Assembly: GCA_025345505.1 (NCBI GenBank)
Contig: JANVCC010000011.1
Span: forward strand, 11,569,749 to 11,633,748
Origin: Todiramphus chloris collaris
Taxonomy: Eukaryota; Chordata; Aves; Coraciiformes; Alcedinidae
Length of the DNA: 64,000 nucleotides
Direction of reading: 5' to 3'
Shown: in pieces, positions 11,651 through 23,700 of the stretch
How the letters are laid out: each line of letters begins with the position of its first letter
How positions within the stretch are numbered: position 1 is the stretch's first letter
Program-made: the position numbers and the translations under genes
Notes under the pieces: generated by a model
Seen by the model: only the letters and a program-made list of their open reading frames with translations
What the model was told of the DNA's origin: nothing
The model's database searches: none

Positions 11651-14600
11651 TCATGCTTATGGTGAGCAAAGGTCTTTTCCCATTCTATAAGTACTTGATC
11701 TCCATGCATTTTTTTTTTTCTTAAGGTAAACACAAGAGGTTCTTTATATTCCCATACCGCCTTGGTGAGGTTATGGAGGTGTGCATGAGGGTTTATGTCT
11801 TTAGAAACCTCTTTGTAGTTGTAATGATATAATGGTTTATGTGAAGCTGCCTAGACATGGGATCATTCTGGCCACATTAAGGAAAATTTTCATGTCTGTG
11901 GGCTGCACCCTAGATTCAGATCTAAAGAGTTCATTCTTCGTTTGCCTGTGGCATTTGCATGTTGTAAGAGGGTACACTGTGTGAGATGCCTTTGTTGCAA
12001 TGACTAACCCTCATAAGAGTGGACTAAAGCCTTGGTCCTGATTTGGGATTCGACAGGTATGCCAAGCTTGTCTATTCTCATGTTCAGAAAAGTACTACCA
12101 CACTTTGAATCGACTATAACTTAGACTTGAGTTTTAATTTGTAACTATGATATGTTACAATAATTAAGTTGAGAAGTCAGTAGCCAGATACTAACATGAC
12201 AATGCAGCTGTAAAATAGCAAGTAGTTGGAGAATGGCATTTTACCTTCCCATGACTGGTTATGCAAAACTAAGAGAAGTGTGTATTAGAATGCTCTAAGA
12301 AATGTAGGAGAGTAGCCAAAGACTGAATCAAAAATGATCATGAAAGAGATAGAATACTGGTTGTAATTCAACCCATACTCAGTTAATGGGCAGTCAGGGG
12401 TTATGACAATTCCCAAGCTCCAGAGGTGACTGGTACTCTCTGAAACAGTTGTCTCACATCCTTTATCATTCCCACATCTTTTTTGACAATGTCACTTTTC
12501 ATGGAAACACAGAATCACTTTTGACCTTGGCCTTGCCTCCTGCAGACCTCTCCTAGATCATATTGTTTCTTAAAGGTTCTGCAGTGATTTGGAGTAGCTC
12601 TGTTGGCAGCCCACCAGCACTATTAGAGCATTTTGCTGAGCTCCAAGGACAATCTCCGTTGCTCAGGCTTGGTTGACAAGGTGGCAGGTTTGAGGCGGGT
12701 AAGGCAAAGAAAGCTTTGGGAACTGTTCTGTAATTGATCCCAGATCTGGTTCTTAGATTGATTCCTGCAAACTGCCCAGTGAGAACTAATTTTCACAACT
12801 CTAAGCACATCTACTAAAGTTTCAGGTGACCAGACTTTTGTCTTTTAATGACATGAAATGAAATTGCAGAAAGGAGTCAAAGATTCTCTTTGCTGCAAGT
12901 CAGACTGTGAATAGAGATACTCTACTTTCCACCAACCTCAATTCAGCAAAACAAATCTTTGCTTATTAAAGAGTGTACTGAATGGCACAACTGCACAGGA
13001 AGGGGAGAGTGCTCCAATACTACAGCCTTGTGCAATCAGTGCAGATAAATAGTGGTTCAGGCTTCTGACACTGAATGGATATGATGGATGAAATGCGTTC
13101 CACTTGTAGGTGATAAAAGCTTATTCATTGTCTTTGGTGCAGCCATGATTTATTGTAAGCATTAAACCTCAAGCATATGAACATCTTTTCATTTGAAATT
13201 ACTGCTAATAATAATTAAAACATTGTGAAATCAACATTTGATATAGGAGTTCTGAATTACATAAATTTGAAATATATATCCAAATTAAATATGTTGTACT
13301 TGCTTTAATATCATGTTATCTCATGAATTATGTTATTAAATTGCTATATTTTTAATAACAGTTATTTTTAATATACATACATATAAACATGATGCCATTT
13401 TCCTGACATAAATCACATTTTTGTGATTTGTTCCATTCTTGTCTTCTACTTGAATGACTTCTTAAAATTTTGTTGTGATTGTTTCTCAAGTCTAAAAAGG
13501 CCAGTTAGTATACCTACACAATGAATCAGAAGTAAATTAAACCCTCTGCTGCTTGTCATTCTCAGCACTTCTTGTTATATTGTAGTGACAGCACAAAATT
13601 TATTTATCACTGTAGGAAAATATAAGGAACTTTTCAGAGCCTTTCCCTCCTTACCTTTACGAAACTTTGTGCAAACACAATTGATGCGCAGTGTAGAATT
13701 GAGCTTTCTGATCTTCAGAGAAGTGAGTGAAATGATAAACTTTTGAAGGCCTCTGTGGAAAAGCAGTTGAGGCATAAAAAATATACACATTGTTTCCTTA
13801 GTTAATTTTGAATGTCTTGTGAAATTATTTTCTTTTTATGAATACTAGAGATGTTGTACTGATAGCACTGCTGAAACTGTATCTCACTAAAGTCATCTAG
13901 ACACAATTCTTGGTCATTTAATAAGAGTAGAAATGAAAGAACTATTATAAAGTGGAGAGCTTTCCAGGAAAATAAAATTACCTCACACAGTAAAAAAAAT
14001 AGACTGTGAAGATAAATTCTAAACATTTTTTGATGCTGTCCTGTTGTGTCATATCAGGTAAAAGAACTACCAGGTTTTAGTCGTTGGTGACAATGACAGA
14101 AAGGTAAACATGTCATCCTTGAAGGTAGCATCTATGAGTGAGATCTAGATTTAAAAAAGCTAGTGTCTCTTCTTCAAATTGCTCCCAAAAGTTGAATTAT
14201 TGAACATTTCTGAAAATCACATTGACTATCCCTTACTTAATTCCAGTAGATAATTTTTTTAATTTTTGTGAAAAAAATTAACATTTCCAGTCAGAAAATG
14301 TTAGTGAATTATCTTTCTGTGAATGCAAATTATATGTTTATCAGCATTCACAAAATAGTTTTCATGCTGTAAGTTGTATGCAAACAGTCCACTCTAATTC
14401 TGAATCTGATTGTGCTGGTTTTGCTCCTTGTATATGAAGAAGTAACAGATGATGACCCAGCTCCCGAATATGCAAAACACACACAAACATCCTATCTTAA
14501 TATATACGTCAATATGAGGTTTTACTTATTCCAAGTTCATTATATAAATTAGGAAAAAAATACTAGGGAATAAACAATATGTATACACAAAACTGAACTA

Positions 14601-14654
14601 AGAATTAATCTTTTGAAAGACTTAGTCAAAACTGATGTGACTCAGCAATGCAAC

Positions 14655-14895
14655 ATAGCTACAAAGATGATGAAGGGACTGGAACATGTCTCTTAGGAGG
14701 AAAGGCTGAGAGCCCGGGGACTGTTTGGCCTGGAAAAGAGATGACTTGAGAGGGGATCTTATTAATGTTTATAAATATCTGAAGGGTGGGTGTCAAGTAG
14801 AAGGGGACAGTCTCTTTTCAGTTGTGCCCTGTAATAGGACAAGAGGTAATGGTAGGAAGGTGAAACACAGGAAGTTCCACCTCAACTTCAACAGA
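14655..14895 (+). mobile_element. CR1 LINE internal fragment, 3' end missing
   Basis: The plus strand follows the C-terminal part of CR1 ORF2 closely: MMKGLEHMS-like sequence at 14660, then GLFGLEKR-like sequence, DLRGDLINVYKYLKGG near 14745, LFSVVP-NRTRGNGRK near 14815, and KHRKFHLNFNR near 14865. The similarity stops abruptly near 14895. The sequence expected after it ([15 protein letters not shown], then the ATTCTRTG tail) is absent. Loss of the 3' end is unusual for an element that inserts 3' end first, so a later deletion or rearrangement is likely. One frameshift lies near 14735. Confidence 0.88.
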
Positions 14896-16909
14896 GTCAC
14901 AATTTCTTTTATCATATTATTGGTCCTTTTGTGGGTATTTTGTAATGTCACTGAAGTGCCCATTTGGAAAATTATATCTAGACCACTTATACCAAATGCA
15001 AAACAGGACAAGACCATCCCAACCTACCAGATTTTATGAACTGAAATACAGAAGAGAAATCCCAAGGAATACCTAGGAAACATACTTTGCTTAAGGCCTG
15101 ATGCAAAAATAGCAAAGGGAATGATGAAAAGAAAATCAGGGTTTTCAAAGCATGACTTTCTCTTGCCTGCAGATGCCAGGCTGTGCAAAACTATTTCAAA
15201 TGTATGGATAACCTGTTGAGTGGAACACTGAAAATTTGACCAAAGCACCATTGGGACTTCATTCTCAGATCCATCCATCTGAAAGAGAGGTTATCCCTGA
15301 GCCTGAATGTTGACACCAGTGTTGTTGGCATGTTCAGTCAGGGTCATTACTCTGAAGTATTGTGGGAAATGCTGAGGTGCTCTTCTGATGAGGAGTTTCA
15401 GTGCCTGCTGGAAAGCTGCACTAACTAAAAAAATAGTGGAGATGAGTAGAAACTTTTAGACAAGGTGTCAAGTGCCAGAACCTGCTAGTGAAAGCTGATG
15501 CCATCGTTTGGAGCTGCAAATGGGGCTCCCACGTGGTTTCTGTGTCTCAACCATTTAAAATGTTGACACATAGGTTCTTAATGTTGCTTTTAATGTTATT
15601 GTTATATTTCCTAAACAAACAGTTCTGTTGTTTAGGCTCAAAAGAAATATTTATCGAGAACAATAAAACAATTTTAGAAAAAGCGTTTGAAACCTAAACA
15701 AAAATATTAATCAACCTGGACTGTTTTCATCCCCTGCTATTTTGGTTCTTATGTTACTACCCTTCAACAAAGTTGGAGCAGTGACATTTTTTTATAGCTG
15801 GATGACTTTGACAGCTCATTATTTTTTGTGTGAAAGGGAAAATCCTATAAAATGTGGCAGGTAAGATACTTCTCCTGTTCTTTTTCATGGCTTATGGAAG
15901 AAACTGCGGAGGTACGAAGGGTGTCAGCCTGCTGTTTGGCACTGGGGAGGAGCAGTATCTTTCAGAGGTACACTCTGCAGCCTTCCTCTTTCTGAAATGG
16001 TGATCAAGGGGCTTCATCTTTTGGTTCATCTTCTGTTGGAGGAATTGCTGATGTCCTTCTTTCCTGATCTCCTTTTCTTGGGTCTTGCCTGTAGTAGTGG
16101 TGCTGACTAGGACAGCTGTGGGTCGCCGGGTGGGAGGAGATTGTGAGCTGCCCTGTGCAAGTCACAGCCAGTTCCAGCCATCTCCAGCCAGCTTTGAGAC
16201 CCACAAGGGCATCTCCCTAGGAACACACAAGGCCAGAAGGGCTCATCTAGGGTTAAGTGGCAGTTACAGAGGAGGATAACTGGAGCAGATAGGTGCAGGG
16301 AATAGTACTGGGAACAGGTCTGGAGTCCCGCTGATGGAAGGATGAGGGTCCCCTTAGGGACCCATGCTGGGCCTGTGTCACTCTGAGGGACTGGAGTGGG
16401 GACACCCCTGAAGAACTGTGTACTGATGGGGACCTATGCTGGAGCAGGAGACCAGTGAGAAGCCAGGATAGAGAAGGAGAGAAAGGAAGTAGGAAACAGC
16501 TGTTCAGGGACAGCTCTGTCCTGGGCTGCTTGCTGTCCCTCCCAAGGGAGTAGCAGGGCTGGCATGAGGCACTGTGGGAGCAAGGGAAGGCAGGAAGAGA
16601 CATAGTGGGCTTCAACTGAGCATGGGGAAGGGGGATGAGAGATGTATCCCTCAGTGTATATTTAATTCTTTGTCTTCATGATTTTCTTAATGCTTGAATT
16701 GGTAATTAAAAATTGATGTTAATTGGCAATAAATCGCAGTAAGTGCAATTCCTCAAGCTGAAATTGTTTTGCCCATGGCAAACATTTACTTCTATGATGT
16801 TACTGAGGAGGAGTTTCAGTGATGAAAGGAGCAGGGTTAGAAATGACTATGAAAGGATGGAGCCTTCTCAGACATCAATTTCACTTACCTCAGGATATGG
16901 ATGGCTGTG

Positions 16910-17030
16910 TACCTTCTTCTTCCCACTTCCTCCTGCCCTTCTTCCTCCTTATTTCCCATTCCTTTTTCCTCCCTGATAGGGAAGACAGTACCAATCCCCT
17001 CCCTTCCTACCTTCCCCCACCCCCTCCCAA
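16910..17030. repeat. Pyrimidine-rich tract
   Basis: About 120 bases are dominated by C and T (CTTCTTCTTCCC, CCTCCTTATTTCCC, CCCCTCCCTTCC, CCCCCACCCCCTCCC), interrupted by one purine-rich piece (GATAGGGAAGACAG) near 16975. Such asymmetric tracts can adopt triplex structures. No gene function is implied. Confidence 0.6.
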
Positions 17031-20000
17031 TAAGAAAACAACTTTGTTGACAAGGCACAGAACAGACATGAAACAGGAAGAAAACTTCAGAAAATGGTAC
17101 AGTGGAAATTCTTGAGGTGTTGGAAGGGCATGTCCTTGAAACTATTTGAGTACATGGGATAACCTCTGAGGATGGATGCACGCTGTCAGTGTTGTATGAA
17201 GACTTTTACATCTTGATTTAAACTACATTATTAAAATGAATGTAAAATAATCTACTATAATGCCTTGTCCTTTTCTGTGCTGAGAACACTTGATGGGGGA
17301 AAAAAGAAATCACTTATCTGGCTGATGAATAAATGCAAAAATAAATCCTTATTATGAAGCTTGCTTATATAGGTCTGTTTCAGATATTAAACCATTACAT
17401 CTTGCCATTAAATTACATTATTCCCCAATGCAAACAGAAATTTTCACAAGGTGGCATTTTGTGCCACACATTTGAATTTATATAAAGTAAGGCATACAGT
17501 GTTCAACATATATCAGTAAAAGCTTTTGATTTATGTTTCCAAGAACTAGGTCACATAAAGTGCTCATTTTAGGATGAGGATATGTATGTGCCTGTTTATA
17601 CTGGCATCTTTGCCTCTGAATGAGAATATATGGCTGTGTTAAAGAGACATTTGTCAAGTAAAATAACGACATTGTTTTTCTCTGAGTTAAAGGTGATAAT
17701 TACTCATAGTTTATATGGAGCTATCAGTAATACACAGTTTCTCTGATAGTGCTCTTCACCCTGTAGGCACCCCTGTAAGTTTACTCCCAGTGCCTGTTAT
17801 TATCTTTTTGGTGGTTGATCATCCTGAGGAAAATAGAGTTACGGTGGGAAATGGCCTCGTGTGTCACAGAGTTCAGAACCCTGCTGCTGCAGATAACCAC
17901 AGTATATAACAGTTTTTTTTAAAATCTCATCATTCCCTATGTTAAAACTCTCTAGTTTTGCTGGAACCCATTACTCTTCAAGAAAGTATAGTGCACTCTC
18001 ACTTTGATGAAGAATAGAGCTTTCTTGTCTTCATGGAGCTGTTGGATAAATGTTAATGCTCAGTGTATACTCATTAATTCATGTACCTACAGAGACCTTT
18101 AAGTTAAAGAGCTCCACTTCTTCCTGTAGTTTATCACAAATCATGTTGTACTTACAAAGGACAAAGCAAATCCACTTCCAAAATTATCATTTAATAAAAT
18201 AGATTTTTGATTCCTCCAAATAACTTTGCAGCCCTTACATTAGTCCTTTGTAGCCTGTGTTCATCTTCTTTGAACACTGATGTTCAAAGCAGTGCAAATG
18301 AAGCCAAGGCAGTGACTTGTACAAAGCCCTAATGCTTCCCTGTTACTGAAATATTTCACCTGAACCTCACTGAGGGATCACATTTTCATTTTTTCTTGAC
18401 TGTGTTACAGGAGTAGTCATTTTAATCAGCAAATCCAAATGCTAGTAAAATAGCAACACCAAGGAATTTTTAAGAGGCTAGATTTAATAAAGAGTTAATT
18501 TGATGATTTTTTTTTGGTTGATATTCTGATTTTTTTTTTAATTTTATTTTTATTTTTTTTTGTGTTCAGTATGGATGGTGCTAGATGCAGATAATTCTTG
18601 GTAGCAAAGTTTACACTGATTGTAACTGACTGGCTCATCTCTGTGAGGAAGTCCAAAATCTGGAACTTTGCCATACTGAATATTTATGTATACTGCATGC
18701 TCAAGAAGAGACACTTTCTCTGAGAAATGTGAATTCAATCACTTTCTTTAATTGTCCCTCCACACTTAAAATAACTTCCAGTTTGTTACTAGTTGTGTTT
18801 TGTCTTCCACCCTTGCACTGAGGGGTGGAGCTAGGTCTGTTCCTGAAGGCTTTTAGCTTTTGCTGATCCAGCTGGTTTTGGGCTCTGCACATGGAAGTGT
18901 GGCAATGAGATACAGTCAGTATGAGTAGATAATGCAGTGAGACAGGACTCTTTTTAGGTTGAAACTGAACTGAATAAATTAGAGGGAATGCTGTTAAAAC
19001 TGTGTCTTCTGACCTATTTTTCTCTTGCATTTCACCAAGCAAAGGGATAGTCTAGGAGTCTTCCCAAAGCTTTAATGAGCCCCTACCTTCTCCTAGTTGA
19101 ACTCTGAGAGTGTGAATAAATACCAGGAGCCAAGCTGAACTAGACTGTGTGAATGATAACATTTTTTTTTCCAGCAGGACTGGCTTTAAAGCTCTGTTGG
19201 TCTGAAAGTTTATTCACACAGACACAGAGAAGTCCAAATGACTTAATTTTATCCCAGAGAAGGCACAGTACCTTACAGGCATTAATCTCACAGGAATGGG
19301 TTTGGGGTCTGCCCAAAACTGGGCTGAGTACCTGTAGATACAAATAGCCTGGAGGGTATCTATAAAGGAGAGGTGGAGCATCGATGTCCCATTGCAGGAG
19401 TAGCTAGAGCATACCTTTCACATTTGAAGACACTCAGGATGGAATTCTTGCCATCAAATGTGTCATAGAACAGACTGCTTCAGACACAGCAAGCAATGAA
19501 CACAATGAACAGTATTTTTAAAAGACATTTTTATCACCATTTAAGCATGTGATTGTTGGAGAGGGTTTGTGAGAGACAGAAATTTGGAAATATTCTGGAA
19601 TTCATGTCTGACAAGTCCCTTGTAGATGACATATCACAGCCTGGAGCAGAGACTCCAGAACAGAAGACACAGGCTCTTCCTTGAGTCCACAAAATGTCTG
19701 ACCATTTTGGCTTTCTTCTTCTCTTTAGGAAAGGGCAAAAGTGAGACTGGATACCTACCAACCAGTGAGCAACAGAATCTAGAAGGAACTAATCTGAGAC
19801 TCCTTTCCAGTGCTCTGCAGTTCACATCCAGTGTTGTGTCTTGATCTCAGACATACACCTACAGAAGAATGCAGAGGGGATGAGTCTTTCCAGCAGCCGG
19901 CTGAAAGTAGTTTCTCTCAGCCTTGCAAAGTTTATATTTGCATTTGGCTTTTTTTTTTTTTTGGTGGGTTTTTTTTTTTGGTGACATCACAGCTGAACAA

Positions 20001-20756
20001 ACGCTCTCTTGTTGGTAGCTATACTCCTTACTTTGCAGCAGTGGAGACTTTGGCAAAGTCTGAGCTGCAAAGAGAAAATCCATCTGTCTCAGGGATCTGA
20101 GGGGAACTAAGCAGACAGACAATTTGCCGAACTGATCTCTGTATGTCTTGTCTGCAACAAAGAGCCTTTCCATTGCAAATGGACATGAAATCTTTTGTGA
20201 GGGAAGGTGTTATCATAGTTTGGAAGAGTGGGAGTGATCAGGAGTATGTGTTCAGCTTAGTGAAGGAACTACTAGCTACGAGGTGGGGTGGTTACTTGTG
20301 GGTAGACGAGTACTGGCTATATGTTTTGACAGTGAAAGTTCATATCTTGCTTGGCTCAGAGAAGAGATAGAAAACTTTAGTTGTTGTTCTTTTTGCATTT
20401 TCTTTATCTCTTAATTACCCTTCCTGTTAGAAATAAGATACTCAAGCGGACAACAGAAGCACTTGAGGTATATTTTCCAAAGTCCTAGAAAGATTCAAGT
20501 GTAGTTTGATTTGAATTAAAAATGGTGATTCTTCTGAGAAAATGGTGCTGTCCTGGACTGAGACCTTAATCACAGTCAGTCCTGTGACAAGCAAACTTAC
20601 TTTCATATTTTTTCTGTGTTACAATATATGACTTAACCAAGCTCTTGAGGCCTGTCAGAAGGATGCTTGTTATTAAACCCCATTAATGTAACACATTCTT
20701 TTAAAAGGTCCTTAAGATTGGAGCTTTTTCTGCAATCACTCTATTAAAACATCAGC

Positions 20757-20788
20757 CAGGTGATTAATCCAAATGGCACTATGCAAAT
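20757..20788. promoter_or_regulatory. Candidate enhancer core: E-box, TAATCC, octamer
   Basis: Within 32 bases there is CAGGTG (20757-20762, ZEB/E-protein type), TAATCC (20765-20770, OTX/PITX type) and a perfect POU octamer ATGCAAAT (20781-20788). Co-occurrence of three full consensus sites suggests a regulatory element, but short motifs also arise by chance in AT-rich DNA. Confidence 0.25.
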
Positions 20789-23700
20789 GACTCTTCCTGT
20801 GATGCCCACACTTTTGCCTTCACTGCTTGAAATGAGGATGATTCTTTCTTTCTTCCCTTTGAAAAGTCAATTCCTTTGTCAGAGAATGTGTTTCTCAGCT
20901 TCAGACAAATAAAAATCTGAACTGACCCTCTGAATACATTTAAAAGTTGCACATGAAAAAAAAAAAGAAAACCAAACCACTCTGGAAACACTTTTGATAT
21001 CAAGAAAGCATGAATCACAAATTTTTGAAAGCGAGAGTAGGTCAGAGCAATTACAGATGAAATTCAAAGCATTGTAGAAAACTTCTGAAAGAAGTCAAGA
21101 GTTGTAACATAGAAATAATCTTCTACCTATTCCTTTCCTGTCACATTGATTGTGGTCCTTGACTCACATGCCCAGCACTATATATCCTCACATTGTTGTC
21201 TTCTTCACTGGAATTTCAAAGCTTACATTTCTCTCTCCATCTAGTGCCCATCCTTCCTCCTCTGTTATTTTTACTGTAATTGTTATGGTGTCAGCTGTGT
21301 TGATCACTTCAGAGTGCTGAGGTCTTAAAAGCATTGGTACACACATTCAATATTTATATAGGTTTTTTTCAGGTTATTAGCTTTTTTCACTATCTTTCTG
21401 TATCAGTCTAGAAATGAAAGGGACATTATTACAACAGCCTTGGGTTTCCTTGTGTTGAGATTTTTTAAGTGGCAGATGGAGTTACCTTTTAAAACATACC
21501 CATGATAAGAAGTGAACTCCAGACCTGTGTCACTTTAATTATTTAGTCTGACACTTGAAAAATAGAGCAGCTTTGGTTCTCCATAGAAGCAGTTTAGTTA
21601 AGAAAGAAGATGCAAATCAGACCAGTTGCATATTTATAGTGTGACTGCATTGCTATGTGAACCTTGCCACATTATCATGTCAACTATTCATAGACATTAA
21701 AAGAAGATGATGTATTTCCTTTCAGCTTTGGTCACTTAGAAGGTGTGTAGAAGATTTCCTTCCCCCTGCAAGCCCACATTATGCAGTCTTGTTTTTTAAA
21801 TCCAATCTGTCTGTGTCAGGAGCCCAGCAGTAAGTCTGCTTCTCTGTATGAGGGAAATTGTTTTCTGCTAACTGATGACCTCAGCATAGCAGTTTCTTTT
21901 CCAGCACATCAAAGCTCACAGTCAGACTTGCTGCAGCAAGTGCACTTTTGAGTGTCTTTATGACATATAAAGACCCTCTTTGGCATTCATACTGTGTTTC
22001 TCTATTGTTTACAAGCTAGCAGTGAATTATTTATGGAAGTTGCTGGAGATATGACTTTTGTTTTTGCCCAAAAGCTGTGTGTTATCTTATGGTGAGATTT
22101 TATGTGAAAGCTATTTTGGGGGTTTATGTCCTTTTTACATTTATTTGACAGTTTTTATGGTACCAATCCCTTGTTTCCAATTTCATTACTGTTAAAACCC
22201 ATCTCTGAAAATGATTATTAAATGCAGTGTGGCTTTAACTCGGGTGATGATACTTTTCTTTTCATTTCTGTTTTTGAGTGCTTTCATATAAGATTGTACC
22301 AAACAAATTAACATGAATATTATTAGCAAAGGAGCAGCCATTTTCTTTCTTCAAACAAAGCTTAAAATCACTGGTTCTTATCTGCAACGTACATACCTTA
22401 AATCAGGGTACAACTATGCTTCACTTTATACATATGTGTAAGTTATGACATCAGTCAATAGTTACATTGGCATAATGTCAAACTTTTAGTAGTGACCAGT
22501 GTTAAAACTCACTGATGATTCACTCTATTTTATAGATATTGAAGCATCAAAGACAGGCAGTGTTATAACAATTTGACCAAACTGGTCTTAGAAATGACAT
22601 ACAATTTTGGATCTGTAGGAGTGAACTGCAATTTGATACTTTCTTTTTTCCACTTAACAAGAAGAGGGAAACTGCACTCACTGCCACATTACTCTGAAGA
22701 AGTTATTTGGACTCCTTTCCATAAATGCAAGACTCAGAATCAATTCAGTTCAGAGATCAAAATGATTCCAGACACTGGTAGTTAAAATTGCTGAGGAGGA
22801 CCTTTCTTCCCCAGGTTCTTAAGCTTAAATGCATTTATTCTTTAGATGATAGTACTGCCTAAATTTCGTAAAAAGGCAGACTTAGGAACTTCTCTGAAGT
22901 TCTCATTCAGACATATATGTATCATTTGACATAATCTGAAAATGGATATTTTGACCCTGTGTCTCAGTCATTCTGTTTGAATTCAGGATCTTTAATGCTT
23001 ATGTTTTTGCATTTAGAGCCTGAAAACCTAAGAAAGTAGGTATCTTCTGGATTTGTTAGAGTTCTCAGTGGTTATGCTGCTGTTACTTTACATGGCTCTT
23101 TGAAAGTTTTTCACAGAAGTAACTGTGCATGGAAGTATATGTCTTATGGAATAAAAGTTAAGGTACTTTGGAAAATGGAAATGCCAGACTGTAGTCTCTA
23201 GTTATTTTTTCAACATGGAATTCATGGCTGGTTTGGCAGTGATGTAAATTGCACATCAAAGGCTGCATTCATTTCCCCTATCTTCACATGCCTATGGTTT
23301 AGATGTGTAAAATTAAGATAATGATCTTAAAACCCTTTATAGTCTGTGGTGAAAAGTAGGCATTACTGAACATTGAAATTAATCTGACTCTAACGTACCT
23401 GTTGTTCTGAGTATCACTGGAGCTTTCATAGTGTGAAAAAATGGCATGAGCACACGATTACTGTTCGTGTCTGGATCAGATTTATTTGTGGTTAGTATGC
23501 CTTTACAGCTTAGAGATGTGAAGCTTCCTGCAGGAGGTGTTTTGAATATATAACACGGGATTTGCAGAAGTGGGTAGTATCATTAAAAATCTGTTTCAAT
23601 TCATTATGAGAGCTGTGTTAGCAATGAATGCTTTAGGATACACTGTTCTTAGTGACAGATGTTCCTCTTGGGGTTTAAGTATTTATGCTGGCCTCTTCTC

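Larger units (their letters stand above)
8961..14654. other. AT-rich noncoding stretch with faint ancient repeat relics
   Basis: No gene is supported. Two weak MIR/L2-like relics (9241-9320, 11530-11650) are listed separately. Poly-T runs occur near 9989 and at 10297-10312. AT-rich patches with homeodomain-type cores (TAATTA, ATTAATTAAG near 9590; AATAATTAAA near 13210) could be regulatory, but composition alone is not proof. Open frames here are short and unrecognised. Confidence 0.55.

Noticed and set aside
12505..12570. CACAGAATCA followed later by TAGATCAT, resembling a CR1 tail
   Set aside because: Only two short words match. The GGTTGGAAGGGACC block between them is missing, so the match is not adequate.
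16253..16615. A 120-codon minus-strand frame in a less AT-rich segment
   Set aside because: It is Ser/Leu/Pro-rich with no domain, no splice context and overlapping frames in the same region. It is probably chance.
22533..22585. TTTTATAGATATTGAAGCATC, faintly like the MIR/L2 core
   Set aside because: Too few ordered matches after the first 15 bases to separate it from chance.
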